Below are positions 25,276-33,611 of a stretch of DNA of 64,000 nt, one piece after another (position 1 is the first letter of the stretch; every line of letters starts with the position of its first letter). The DNA lies in NCBI RefSeq assembly GCF_021729885.1, contig NZ_CP063401.1:3278501-3342500 (forward strand), read 5' to 3'. This DNA is from Devosia sp. SL43. GTDB taxonomy: Bacteria; Pseudomonadota; Alphaproteobacteria; Rhizobiales; Devosiaceae. The position numbers and the translations under genes were made by a program. The notes beneath the pieces are model-generated. The model did no database searches. It was not told the DNA's origin and saw nothing but the letters and a program-made list of their open reading frames with translations.

Positions 25276-26766
25276 TCAGGCCTTGTGCTCGAGCGCGAAC
25301 TCTTCCTCGGGCGACATGATCAGCTTGTGGCGGCCGACCAGGGCGAAGTAGACGATGCCCACGGCGCACCAGACCACCACCCAGATGACGCCCTTGAAGA
25401 AGTTGGGATCCTGCATCTGGTAGAACAGCGTCACGGCCGCGATGATGATGGTCAGCACGGCGCCAGGAATACCGAGCGGCGACTTGAACGGGCGCTCGAT
25501 ATTGGGCTGGTTGCGGCGCAGGATGATGAAGCTCAGCGCCTGCATGATGTAGCTCAGCATTGCGCCGAAAACGGCCATGTTGAGCAGCACCGACCCGATG
25601 ATGGCACCGCCATCGCCAGCGCCCAGCGAGAACCAGATGATCAGCATGACGGCGAGGCCCAAGAGGGCACCTGCAATCATGGCGACATGTGGAGTCTTGT
25701 ACTTGGGATGGGTCACCGACAGCGCCGACGGGAAGTAGCCGGCACGGCTCAGCGAATAGACCTGACGGCCCTGAGCATAGAGGATGGTGTGGAACGAGGC
25801 GATGAGGCCGGTCAGGGCTACGATGCCCAGGACGGTCGCGCCCGCATCGCCATAGATGGCGCGGAAGCCGTCGAGCAGGGGCTCCAGCGAGGAACCGAGC
25901 GCGAAGGAACCGATGCCCATGACCGAAGGATTGAGCAGCACGATCATGAAGGCCGAGAGGACGAGCGTAGCGAAGCCAAGCAGGATGCCCCGTGGCAGAT
26001 CACGCTTGGGATCGACGGATTCCTCGGCGGCCAGCGGCACCTGTTCGATGGCGAGGAACAGCCAGACGGCGAAGGGCAGCGTGGCGAGGACGCCCTGCCA
26101 GCCAAAGGGGAACCAGGAGCCGTTGCCCTCGGGCAGCTCGATGGCCTTGCCATCTTCGCCGACCCCGATATTGAGCGCCCAACGGCCGAAATCCATGTGG
26201 GTGATGGCCGAAATCCAGAACACTACCAGTACGGCCAGCGAGATCAGGGTGACGACAAGCGTCACCTTGTACGAGAGCGCCACGCCATAGATGTTGAGCG
26301 CCAGGAACAGCGCATAGAACACGATCCACAGGATCGGATAGAGCGAAGGGTCCATGCCGGTAATCGAGCCGAAATAGCCCGATATGAAGGTCACGATCAC
26401 AGCTGGCGTCAGAACGTATTCGACGTTTTCGAACAGGCCGGTGATGAAACCGCCCCATGGGCCCATGGACGTTCGGGCGAACGAGTAGGCCGCGCCAGTA
26501 TGTGGCAGAGCCGGGCTCATTTCGGCGATAGAGGAGACGAGGCCCGCATACATGACGGCGATGATAGCGCCTGCCACCAGCATGCCGCCCCAGCCGCCGG
26601 TCATGAAGCCGAAATTCCAGCCCGAGAAGTGGCCGGAGATCACCGCGCCGACGCCAAGCGCCCACAGCGACCAGATGCCCGCATAGCGCTCGAGCCCACG
26701 CTTTTCGAAATAGGTTTTGTCGCGTGTCGCGTAGGCGACACTGCCGACCTTCTTGGTTTCAGCCAT
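25276..26766 (-). CDS. APC-superfamily amine/amino-acid permease (ethanolamine permease-like)
   Basis: 496 residues, about 12 membrane helices. The N-terminal segment GIWSLWALGVGAVISGHFSGWNFGF (read in two overlapping parts) and MSPALPHTGAAYSFARTSMGPWGG match the ethanolamine permease subfamily of the APC transporters. LAIEQVPLAAEESVDPKRDLP is another family block. It would bring an amine or amino acid across the inner membrane by cation symport. In the operon it lies between an N-formylglutamate-amidohydrolase-like gene (33 bp upstream) and the GS-like ligase (61 bp downstream). Confidence 0.88.
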   Translation of the reverse strand: MAETKKVGSVAYATRDKTYFEKRGLERYAGIWSLWALGVGAVISGHFSGWNFGFMTGGWGGMLVAGAIIAVMYAGLVSSIAEMSPALPHTGAAYSFARTSMGPWGGFITGLFENVEYVLTPAVIVTFISGYFGSITGMDPSLYPILWIVFYALFLALNIYGVALSYKVTLVVTLISLAVLVVFWISAITHMDFGRWALNIGVGEDGKAIELPEGNGSWFPFGWQGVLATLPFAVWLFLAIEQVPLAAEESVDPKRDLPRGILLGFATLVLSAFMIVLLNPSVMGIGSFALGSSLEPLLDGFRAIYGDAGATVLGIVALTGLIASFHTILYAQGRQVYSLSRAGYFPSALSVTHPKYKTPHVAMIAGALLGLAVMLIIWFSLGAGDGGAIIGSVLLNMAVFGAMLSYIMQALSFIILRRNQPNIERPFKSPLGIPGAVLTIIIAAVTLFYQMQDPNFFKGVIWVVVWCAVGIVYFALVGRHKLIMSPEEEFALEHKA

Positions 26767-26799
26767 AGTCCACGTCCCCTGGTTTAAGCCCCAATACGT

Positions 26800-27570
26800 C
26801 TAGACTGCCATTGCTCCATGGCGCGCGACCCGCGCCGTTTCGAGACAATGGGCCAGCCGGTCGGACCACAGGGCCACGCCGGCAGGTTCGAGAATTTCGT
26901 CGTTTCGGATTTCGATCATGGTAGCGTCGAGCCCGCGCCCGTCGCCATGCTTTTCCAGCGTCAGGGTGACGCCGTTCAGCGCGGCATAAGGCTCGTTCCA
27001 GCCAATATCGAGCCCCGGCTCAGCAGCGGCCAGGGCGTCGAAGGCCGCCTTGGTATAGCGCGTGTCGGCGCCGTGGATGAAACCAATGGGCCATGGCCGG
27101 GCGACCCCGTGATAGACTGGCGTGAAGGAATGAAGGCAGATCAGCACCGTCTCCTGGCCGGCATGGCGGCGCGCTTCGAGCAGTGTTTCGATCGACGCGT
27201 GATAGGGTCGATGGAAATGATCGATGCGGTACTGCCGTTCTGCATCGTCGAGATTTTCGTTGGCCGCAATGCGGGTGGCCTCCGACAGTTGCCAGATCAG
27301 GTCTGGCGCGTCGAGTTCGCGATTGCAGTCGATGATCAGGCGAGAGACTGTCGACTGCACCAGTGGAGCGTCGAGCTTGTCGGACAGCATCCTAGCCACC
27401 GCCAGTGCACCCGGATCCCAGGCAATGTGGCTCAACCGCTCGGTACTACTCAGTCCCAGATCGCCGTAGCGGGCGGGAAGGCGATTGCTGGCATGGTCGC
27501 AAACGATGACGAAGGGAGATGCCCCGCGCGCATTGGTCACCAGTACAGCTTTTTCGCCGCTAACGTCCAT
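26800..27570 (-). CDS. N-formylglutamate amidohydrolase family protein
   Basis: 256 residues. The family blocks are PFVIVCDHASNRLPARYGDLGL, HIAWDPGALAVARML, STVSRLIIDCNRE, VLICLHSFTPVYHGVARPW and IEIRNDEI. The conserved Asp-His and Glu/His residues form a zinc-dependent carboxypeptidase-like site. The ATG at 27570 with AGGGG upstream is preferred to in-frame starts that would run into the divergent rpiR-type gene. Classical members deformylate formylglutamate in histidine catabolism, but no hut genes are here. As first gene of the amine operon it could hydrolyse an N-acyl or gamma-glutamyl intermediate. Confidence 0.85.
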   Translation of the reverse strand: MDVSGEKAVLVTNARGASPFVIVCDHASNRLPARYGDLGLSSTERLSHIAWDPGALAVARMLSDKLDAPLVQSTVSRLIIDCNRELDAPDLIWQLSEATRIAANENLDDAERQYRIDHFHRPYHASIETLLEARRHAGQETVLICLHSFTPVYHGVARPWPIGFIHGADTRYTKAAFDALAAAEPGLDIGWNEPYAALNGVTLTLEKHGDGRGLDATMIEIRNDEILEPAGVALWSDRLAHCLETARVARHGAMAV

Positions 27571-27635
27571 TTTGCCCCTGGCACGGCCGGTTAACTTCTG
27601 TATCAGTAGTTTCATATTCAGAAGAACTGTCAATC

Positions 27636-27653
27636 CTGAAATCATAAATTCAG
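27636..27653. promoter_or_regulatory. candidate RpiR operator (CTGAA-N8-TTCAG)
   Basis: An interrupted 18-bp dyad immediately upstream of the regulator's ribosome site, in the 91-bp divergent promoter with the amine-catabolism operon. A nearby TTCATATTCAGAA stretch (27611-27623) repeats the half-site. RpiR-type regulators bind such TGAAA/TTTCA-like dyads. Confidence 0.4.
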
Positions 27654-27661
27654 AGGGGGCG

Positions 27662-28498
27662 ATGGAGGGGAAATCGGTCGCGGGACGCATCCATGATGCG
27701 ATCCATCGCCTTACGGCAGCTGAAAAGCGTGCTGCGCGCGGTCTGCTTGGAACATACCCGACGCTGGGACTGGCGCCCGTGGCTGAGTTCGCGCTGCAAT
27801 CCGGCGCCAGTTCGGCCACCGTGCTGCGCTTCGTGTCGCAGCTTGGCTACAAGTCGTATCCGGATTTCCAGCGCGCCCTGCGCGACGAGCTAGAAGAACG
27901 CTCCAAGTCGCCGCTGCAGCGCAGCCAGGCCAGCGCGGGCCGGGCGGGAGACGACGACCACTTTCTGGATCGCTTCGTCACACAGGCGATCGACAATCTT
28001 CGGGGTTCGGCCGCGTTGATCCCGGCATCCGAGTTCGAGGCAGTGTGCGAGCGGCTGGCCGAGAACCGCGGCTCCTGCTGGCTGGCCGGTGGCCGCTTCA
28101 CCGATTTTCTGGCCGGCTATCTGGAGGCGCACCTGCGGCTGTTGCGACCTGGCGTGCGTCGGCTGGATGGGCGGCCGGCGACGCGAGCAGACCAGTTGAT
28201 CGATGTGAAGCCGGGCGATATCGCCATTATATTCGACGTTCGCCGCTACGATCCCGGTCTGGTCGAGCTGGCAGCGGAACTGGCGGCCAGGCGAGCGCAG
28301 ATTGTACTGATCACCGACGAGTGGATGAGCCCGGTAAGCCGCTTCGCCCGGCAGGTGTTGCCCTGCCGTACGGAGATGGATCGCACCTGGGACGCCAATG
28401 GCGCATTGCTGACGCTGGTCGAGGCGCTGATCGCGCGGACCACCGAGCTGAGCTGGCCGACGGCGAGCAAGCGCATGGGCAGCATCGAGCGGGAGTAG
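27662..28498 (+). CDS. MurR/RpiR-family transcriptional regulator
   Basis: 278 residues. N-terminal HTH_6 domain (about 1-80: AGRIHDAIHRLTAAEKRAAR, SGASSATVLRFVSQLGYKSYPDFQRALRDEL read in parts) and a C-terminal SIS-type sugar-phosphate-binding domain (about 115-270, with SCWLAGGRFTDFLAGYL and LITDEWMSPVSRFARQVL). The ATG at 27662 follows AGAGGGGG. It is divergent from the permease/ligase/dehydrogenase operon and is its probable regulator. Rhizobial relatives also control amine and amino-acid loci, so a non-sugar ligand is possible. Confidence 0.9.
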   Translation: MEGKSVAGRIHDAIHRLTAAEKRAARGLLGTYPTLGLAPVAEFALQSGASSATVLRFVSQLGYKSYPDFQRALRDELEERSKSPLQRSQASAGRAGDDDHFLDRFVTQAIDNLRGSAALIPASEFEAVCERLAENRGSCWLAGGRFTDFLAGYLEAHLRLLRPGVRRLDGRPATRADQLIDVKPGDIAIIFDVRRYDPGLVELAAELAARRAQIVLITDEWMSPVSRFARQVLPCRTEMDRTWDANGALLTLVEALIARTTELSWPTASKRMGSIERE

Positions 28499-28519
28499 GC
28501 GCGGCACCGGTACCGACGT

Positions 28520-29377
28520 CTACTCCGTTTTCTTCAGCTTCAGAAAATCCTCGGCCTGATAGGTGATCTTGGGATCGATCTCCCCGATCGCCTCTTTGTC
28601 TCTGCCCGGGAATTTCAGCTTGTCCAGCACCGTCTGGATCACGTTGATCCGGCCGCGCCGCTTGTCATTGGCGCGGATGACGGTCCAGGGCGCGTGGGCG
28701 CTGTCTGTGCGCTTGAGCATCTCTTCGCGGGCAGCGGTGTAAGCGTCCCACTTGTTGAGCGCTTCGATATCGATGGGCGACAGTTTCCAGACTTTCAGCG
28801 GGTCGTGGCGGCGGTCGTGGAAGCGCTTGAGCTGCATCTCCCGGCCGATCGACAGCCAGAACTTGAACAGGTGGATACCGTCCCTGGTGATCCGCTTCTC
28901 GAATTCGGGCGCCTCATCCAGGAAATGCTCGGTCTGCTCGGGCGTGCAGAAGCCCATGACCTTTTCCACGCCGGCGCGGTTGTACCAGGAGCGGTCGAAC
29001 AGCACCGTTTCGCCGGCTGCCGGGAGCCAGTCGACATAGCGTTGGAAATACCACTGGGTCCGCTCGCGATCGTTCGGCTTGGGCAGAGCGGCGATCAGGT
29101 TGTAGCGCGGGTTGAGATTTTCCAGATAGGTCTTGATCGTCCCGCCCTTGCCGGCGGCATCGCGGCCCTCGAACACGATCATTACGCGCTCGCCGGACGC
29201 CGCCAGATGCGCCTGCAGCAGCACGAGCTGCTTTTGCAGCGCGTACATGTGTGTGTCATAAAGCTCGCCGTCGAGCTTATCCTCATAGGGGTAGCCGCCC
29301 GATTCCATCGCGTGCTTCTTGATGGCCTTGGGCAGTTCCGGATTTTCTATGTCGAAGCCGTCGAAAGGGTCGGTCAC
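28520..29377 (-). CDS. ppk2: polyphosphate kinase 2
   Basis: 285 residues, single-domain PPK2. Walker A-like GRDAAGKG (71-78, Lys77), the lid/Walker B block FDRSWYNRAGVEKVMGF (127-143), and FLSIGREMQ-type segment (here FWLSIGREMQLKRF). It transfers phosphate between polyphosphate and nucleoside diphosphates, ATP/GTP regeneration being typical. The start MTDPFDGFDIENPELP agrees with family length. It is convergent with the RpiR gene and divergent from the PhoR-like kinase, an association that suggests phosphate physiology without proving co-regulation. Confidence 0.93.
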   Translation of the reverse strand: MTDPFDGFDIENPELPKAIKKHAMESGGYPYEDKLDGELYDTHMYALQKQLVLLQAHLAASGERVMIVFEGRDAAGKGGTIKTYLENLNPRYNLIAALPKPNDRERTQWYFQRYVDWLPAAGETVLFDRSWYNRAGVEKVMGFCTPEQTEHFLDEAPEFEKRITRDGIHLFKFWLSIGREMQLKRFHDRRHDPLKVWKLSPIDIEALNKWDAYTAAREEMLKRTDSAHAPWTVIRANDKRRGRINVIQTVLDKLKFPGRDKEAIGEIDPKITYQAEDFLKLKKTE

Positions 29378-29464
29378 TGGTGTCGCTCCGTTGTCATGTC
29401 CACCGTGCTATAGAGGCGCCCCTCCGCGCAAGGGGCGTGGCAAACGGCTGATTCACAGAAGAAA

Positions 29465-30748
29465 ATGGACGAACCCCACAGCGGCCAGCCCGGTTCCGTA
29501 TTGATCACTGCGCTGTCGCGTGTTGTCGCGCAGGGCGGGTTGCTTGCCGGCATTGCCGGCGTGTTCGTCGGCTTGATCATCTTCGGCGACCTGCATGTCA
29601 TCGGTGCCATGGTGGGTTTTGCCGCGGTTATCGCGGCCGTTGCCGTGCTGCCGGCAGGCGTCGTGACCGTGACCCAGACCGTCGAAGCGGCGCGCCCGCT
29701 TGTGGCGGTGCCGGACAATTCCGTCTTCGTGTTTGCCGACGCGCTGAACGATCCATGCTTCGTGCTGGACCGGCGCAGCGTCGTGCTGCATGCCAACCCG
29801 GCGGCGCGCCGGCAGTTCCCGACCGTCATCAGCGGCAACCCGGTCACCTTTGCCCTGCGCAATCCCGAACTGGTTCAGGCCATCGAAGCGGCGATGCGCA
29901 CCGGCACGACCCGCAGCGTTGAGCTGCATGAGACCGTGCCTTCGGAAACCTGGGAGAAGGTCGTCGTCGCGCCGTTGCGCCGGCCCGGCCTCGACTGGTT
30001 CGTCGATGAAGACCGGCAGCTCGTCATCACCTTCCAGAGCCTGACCGAACTCAAGCGCGTCGACGCCCTGCGCAGCGACTTCATCGCCAATGCCAGCCAC
30101 GAGCTGCGCACGCCGCTGGCCTCGCTGTTGGGCTTCATCGATACGCTGCTGGGGCCTGCGGCCAAGGACGCGGCAGCGCGCGAAAAATTCCTCGGCATCA
30201 TGCGCGGCCAGGCCGAGCGCATGAGCAAGCTGATCGACGATCTGCTGAGCCTGTCGCGCATCGAGATGCACCAGCATGTGCGTCCCACCGGCAGCATCGA
30301 CCTGGCCGGCTTGCTGCGTGAGGTCCGCGAGGGCCTGATGATGCAGGCCAAGGTGGCCGATGTGGAAATCCGGCTGAGCCTGTTCGACGGGCCGTCGACC
30401 ACCACTGGCGATCGCAGCCAGCTCTACGAGGTGTTTGAGAACCTGCTCGACAACGCCATCAAGTATGGTTCCGGCGGCAAGTTCGTCGAAATGAGCCTGT
30501 CGCCCGCAGGTCGACCGGGTTTCCAGCATCTGGTGACGGTGATCGACCATGGTCCGGGTGTTGAGCCGGAGCATGTGCCGCGCCTCACCGAGCGGTTCTA
30601 CCGCATCGATGCCGATGCCAGCCGCAAGAAGAAGGGCACCGGCCTGGGCCTGGCCATCGTCAAGCATATCGTCAACCGCCATCGCGGCCAGCTCAGCATC
30701 AAGAGCAAGCCCGGCGAGGGCATGCGGGTGGATGTGTTTCTGCCTTAG
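29465..30748 (+). CDS. PhoR-like sensor histidine kinase
   Basis: 427 residues. Two N-terminal membrane helices (about 22-66), a PAS-like segment (about 88-195: DALNDPCFVLDRRSVVLHANPAA), HisKA with phospho-acceptor His212 (NASHELRTPLAS), and HATPase_c with N box ENLLDNAIKYG, G1 DHGPGV and G2 GTGLGLAIVKH. The short periplasmic loop and PAS-HisKA-HATPase order are those of PhoR, which senses Pst transporter state. No phoB or pst genes are in the window, so the symbol is withheld. It is divergent from ppk2 (87 bp between). Confidence 0.88.
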   Translation: MDEPHSGQPGSVLITALSRVVAQGGLLAGIAGVFVGLIIFGDLHVIGAMVGFAAVIAAVAVLPAGVVTVTQTVEAARPLVAVPDNSVFVFADALNDPCFVLDRRSVVLHANPAARRQFPTVISGNPVTFALRNPELVQAIEAAMRTGTTRSVELHETVPSETWEKVVVAPLRRPGLDWFVDEDRQLVITFQSLTELKRVDALRSDFIANASHELRTPLASLLGFIDTLLGPAAKDAAAREKFLGIMRGQAERMSKLIDDLLSLSRIEMHQHVRPTGSIDLAGLLREVREGLMMQAKVADVEIRLSLFDGPSTTTGDRSQLYEVFENLLDNAIKYGSGGKFVEMSLSPAGRPGFQHLVTVIDHGPGVEPEHVPRLTERFYRIDADASRKKKGTGLGLAIVKHIVNRHRGQLSIKSKPGEGMRVDVFLP

Positions 30749-31125
30749 GGTCATGCCAAAGCGCCGCCTGTGATGCGGTTGTCGTGGATCGCATGCCAAG
30801 AGATGGCAGCGAGCGGACCCCGAGACGGCCTTCGCCTCTGGTAAAGTAAAAAATGAGACGGATGCCGCCTCGGGGTGCCGGTTTTTGGAACGTTTCCGGC
30901 GGCGGGAGGTCATAGCCTCTCACGGCCGAAACGCGAACCTGTGGGAGAAGGCGACGTCCCCACCCGGCTCACCCCACCACCGTTCGCCTGCAGGCCGCTG
31001 TGTGGAGTGATGGGTGTAGGATACGGGAGGTTTTGTGGGTGGGGATAAGAGGGATAAGTTGGGGCTTCGAGTGTGTGGCCCACCCCCACCTAGTTTCGCT
31101 ACGGCCCTATGGGCCTAGCTGCACT

Positions 31126-31148
31126 ACCTCCCCCATCCAGGGGGAGGT
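31126..31148. repeat. short family A hairpin
   Basis: Perfect 9-bp stem ACCTCCCCC / GGGGGAGGT with a five-base loop, resembling one half of the longer family A palindromes. Confidence 0.6.
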
Positions 31149-31200
31149 GTCCCTCCACTCGTTTGGCGCGATCCAGTTAAACCCACAGGACGGCACTTCC

Positions 31201-31266
31201 CCTTGATGGGCTTAGAGCGACCCGGAGGGACAAATCGCTCCAGTGGAGCGATTTAAGCCATCAAGG
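31201..31266. repeat. nested palindrome downstream of gcrA
   Basis: Outer arms CCTTGATGGGCTTA and TAAGCCATCAAGG (one base bulged) enclose a perfect 23-base hairpin, AAATCGCTCCA-G-TGGAGCGATTT (31232-31254). The structure is too symmetrical for ordinary noncoding sequence and is unlike families A and B. Confidence 0.65.
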
Positions 31267-31307
31267 GTGGGAGGGGGTGGCTGAGCGGCAAGGCCCTGCG
31301 CCAACAA

Positions 31308-31331
31308 AAAGGGCACCTTGCGGCGCCCTTT
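31308..31331 (-). terminator. terminator of gcrA
   Basis: On the minus strand AAAGGGC-N10-GCCCTTT continues into a T-rich end, 20 bp after the gcrA stop codon. A standard intrinsic terminator shape with a 7-bp stem. Confidence 0.6.
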
Positions 31332-31351
31332 CGTCATTCTCTGCTCTGCGA

Positions 31352-31921
31352 CTAGCGCCGCTTCTTGTCGACCTGGTGATAGGCCCGGCGCGAGTGGAAT
31401 TCGCAATAGGGGCCGGTCTCGAGACTATGCTGGCCGCAGAAGTAGAAATCCTTGGCAAGTGGGTCGCCGATCGGCCACTTGCAGGTTGCTTCGGTCAGTT
31501 GCAGCAGGCTCAGACGCTTGTCTTCCGGGATGAAGAGCTCAGCGACGGCAGGCGCCACATAGAGCTGCTGTTCCATCTGCGGGTCATGCGCCAGCGCGGT
31601 CGCGCCGATCGACTGCGGCCGCGAGATCATCTGCGGGCGCGGCTTGTTGGCGGCGCTGCTCATACCCGAGTGACTTGCCGACGGGCTCGCCACACGGCGC
31701 GGCGCCGGACGGGCTGCCGGACGGGCGCGCGGGGTGGAATTGGTCGGCTTGGCACGGGCCGAAAGCTTCAGCCGATGCACCTTGCCGATCACGGCATTTC
31801 GGGTAACCCCTTCGCCGAGCTCACCGGCAATCTGGCTGGCCGACAGGCCTTCCATCCAGAGCTTCTTCAAAGTCTCGACGCGCTCGTCAGTCCAGCCCGC
31901 CGATTGTGCTCCTGAAACCAT
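31352..31921 (-). CDS. gcrA: GcrA cell cycle regulator
   Basis: 189 residues from the ATG at 31921. N-terminal helix-turn-helix GWTDERVETLKKLWMEGLSA SQIAGELGEGVTRNAVIGK (given in two parts) is the hallmark of GcrA. A Pro/Ala/Arg-rich linker follows and a C-terminal CKWPIGDP...FCGQ..LETGPYCEFH block closes the protein. GcrA binds sigma-70 and activates promoters carrying CcrM-methylated GANTC sites. The start is uncertain: ATG at 31942 or the ATG at 31921 are both possible, and AAGGA sits best for a TTG between them. Four GANTC sites lie in the upstream region. Its presence marks the organism as an alphaproteobacterium. Confidence 0.92.
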   Translation of the reverse strand: MVSGAQSAGWTDERVETLKKLWMEGLSASQIAGELGEGVTRNAVIGKVHRLKLSARAKPTNSTPRARPAARPAPRRVASPSASHSGMSSAANKPRPQMISRPQSIGATALAHDPQMEQQLYVAPAVAELFIPEDKRLSLLQLTEATCKWPIGDPLAKDFYFCGQHSLETGPYCEFHSRRAYHQVDKKRR

Positions 31922-32290
31922 CGTCAAAACAGAATCCTTCATTGCGCTGCCAAATGGTCGTGGCAACCATCAAACGCTAGGCGTCGTATGCTGAGTGGGT
32001 CCGCCACACGAGATATCGTGTTCCCAATGACAGTGAGTTTACGCCATCGGTGGAATCGGGATCAAGAGTCGGGGCGAAGTTTCCCCGTATATTCACCGGT
32101 TAAAATTGTCCTAACGATCTCTGAGTCAAATCAGGGACTTGGGGCGCGATCATTGACTTACCTGACAAAATTGGCCTAATTCAGACCTCGAAACGCGCTG
32201 CGTCATGAGCGCGTTTTTGGTTTTTGTGGCGGTATTGTCACGTTTCGCCACTAGCCTCCTTTTCAACCCGTCAATCGAAGGAATTTGTCC
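31922..32290. other. 369-bp gcrA/argD divergent region with GANTC sites and an internal terminator
   Basis: Four GANTC methylation sites lie at 31932, 32053, 32066 and 32123. A TATATT (32088-32093) lies 18 bp after a GAGTC. A TTGACT/CCTAAT pair (32153-32180, 16-bp spacer) faces argD. A strong intrinsic terminator at 32191-32226 also faces argD. No protein-coding frame is convincing. Confidence 0.5.
32191..32226 (+). terminator. intrinsic terminator or attenuator upstream of argD
   Basis: AAACGCGCT-gcgtcatg-AGCGCGTTT followed by TTGGTTTTTG: a textbook stem plus U-rich tail on the plus strand, 65-100 bp before the argD start. It must end either a short upstream transcript or part of the argD leader transcript. 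Confidence 0.7.
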
Positions 32291-33490
32291 ATGTCTGCGC
32301 TCTACGGCACCTATGCCCGGTCCGATCTCGCTTTCGAGCGGGGCGAGGGCATGCGCCTGTATGACCAGCATGGCCGAGACTATCTCGATTTCCATTCCGG
32401 CATCGCGGTGAACGCGCTTGGCCATGGCGACGCACACATTGTTTCGGCGCTGAAATCAGCCGCGGAAAAGGTCTGGCATACGTCCAACGTCTTCACCATT
32501 CCCGAGCAGGAGCGGCTGGGCCAGCGCCTGGTTGACGCCACCTTTGCGGATTCGGTGTTCTTCACCAATTCGGGTGCGGAAGCGCTCGAATGCGCCATCA
32601 AGACCGCGCGGCACTACTTCTGGGCCAAGGGCGAAGTGGACCGCTACGAGATCATCGCCTTTACCGGCTCCTTCCATGGCCGGACCATGGGCACGATCGC
32701 GGCCGGCGGCAATCCGAGCTATCTTGAAGGCTTCGGCCCACCGATGCAGGGCTTCAAGCATACTGCGCCGGGTGATCTCGAAGCCGTCAAGGCGCTGATC
32801 GGGCCTCAAACCTGTGCCATTCTTATAGAGACGGTGCAGGGCGAGGGCGGCGTCACAGCTATGACGCCCGAATTCATGCAGGGCCTGCGCACGCTGTGCG
32901 ATGAGCATGGCATGCTGCTGATCCTTGATGAGGTCCAGTGCGGCTATGGCCGGACGGGACGCTTCTTTGCCTTCGAGTGGAGCGGCATCACGCCCGATAT
33001 CGTTGCGGTGGCCAAGGCTATCGGTGGCGGCTTCCCGCTGGGTGCCTGCCTGGCCAAAGGCGAGGTCGCGGCGTCCATGGTGCCCGGCACGCATGGCTCG
33101 ACCTATGGAGGCAATCCGCTGGCGACGGCAGTCGGCAACGCCGTGCTCGACCGTATCCTGGCGCCCGGCTTCATCGACCATGTCAACCAGATGGGCCAGA
33201 AGCTGGCCTGGCACCTGCAGCAACTGGCGCAGCGCTATCCGGACTATGTGCTGGAGCTGCGCGGCAAGGGGCTGTTGGCTGGCATCAAGATCACGCCGCC
33301 CGTGCGCGATTTCGTTGCCCGGCTGCGCGACGACCACCGCATGCTGGCCATCGGCGCCGGTGACAATGTGCTGCGGCTGATCCCGCCGCTGATTGTCACC
33401 GAAGCCGACATCGAGGAAGCCATGGCCAAGCTCGGCGCGGCCTTCGACGCCATCGAAGCCGAGACGGCATCGGTTCCGGCGGTCGGCTGA
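32291..33490 (+). CDS. argD: acetylornithine aminotransferase
   Basis: 399 residues, class-III PLP aminotransferase. FFTNSGAEALECAIKTAR (phosphate cup), FHGRTMGTIAAGG, ILDEVQCGYGRTG with Asp213/Glu214, and the PLP lysine Lys242 in VAKAIGGGFPLGA. It converts N-acetylglutamate semialdehyde to acetylornithine in arginine synthesis and may also serve in lysine synthesis. The ATG at 32291 has AAGGA upstream; a TTG six bases earlier is disfavoured. argF follows in the same direction after 121 bp, the usual alphaproteobacterial argD-argF order. Confidence 0.94.
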   Translation: MSALYGTYARSDLAFERGEGMRLYDQHGRDYLDFHSGIAVNALGHGDAHIVSALKSAAEKVWHTSNVFTIPEQERLGQRLVDATFADSVFFTNSGAEALECAIKTARHYFWAKGEVDRYEIIAFTGSFHGRTMGTIAAGGNPSYLEGFGPPMQGFKHTAPGDLEAVKALIGPQTCAILIETVQGEGGVTAMTPEFMQGLRTLCDEHGMLLILDEVQCGYGRTGRFFAFEWSGITPDIVAVAKAIGGGFPLGACLAKGEVAASMVPGTHGSTYGGNPLATAVGNAVLDRILAPGFIDHVNQMGQKLAWHLQQLAQRYPDYVLELRGKGLLAGIKITPPVRDFVARLRDDHRMLAIGAGDNVLRLIPPLIVTEADIEEAMAKLGAAFDAIEAETASVPAVG

Positions 33491-33611
33491 TATGAAGCTG
33501 GCCGTTCGCTATTTTGGTCGGCGACGACGCGGTCTGTTTCCTCCTCCCTAAGGGGCGGAGAGAACTCGCGTATGCACTGAACAACCATAGCGTCACAAAG
33601 GAACCCGGCCC

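Larger units (their letters stand above)
30749..31351. other. 603-bp intergenic region rich in inverted repeats, no gene seen
   Basis: No reading frame here has a plausible ribosome site plus protein-like composition. It contains: a long-loop inverted repeat ACCCCGAGACGG/CCGCCTCGGGGT (30817-30876) followed by a T5 run, a possible terminator for the PhoR-like gene; a family A-type hairpin (31126-31148); a nested palindrome (31201-31266); and the gcrA terminator (31308-31331). Confidence 0.6.

Noticed and set aside
25270..26787. A 505-codon open frame on the plus strand
   Set aside because: It is the exact antisense of the permease gene, with His/Arg/Asp/Gln-rich composition and no ribosome site; high-GC codon bias makes such shadow frames common.
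27571..27819. Longer N-formylglutamate-amidohydrolase-like gene starting at 27819
   Set aside because: It would overlap 158 bp of the divergent RpiR gene and lacks family similarity before MDVSGEKAVLV; the ATG at 27570 is adequate.
31000..31206. 68-codon open frame in the intergenic region before gcrA
   Set aside because: It runs through C-rich repeats, has poor ribosome site and no protein-like composition.
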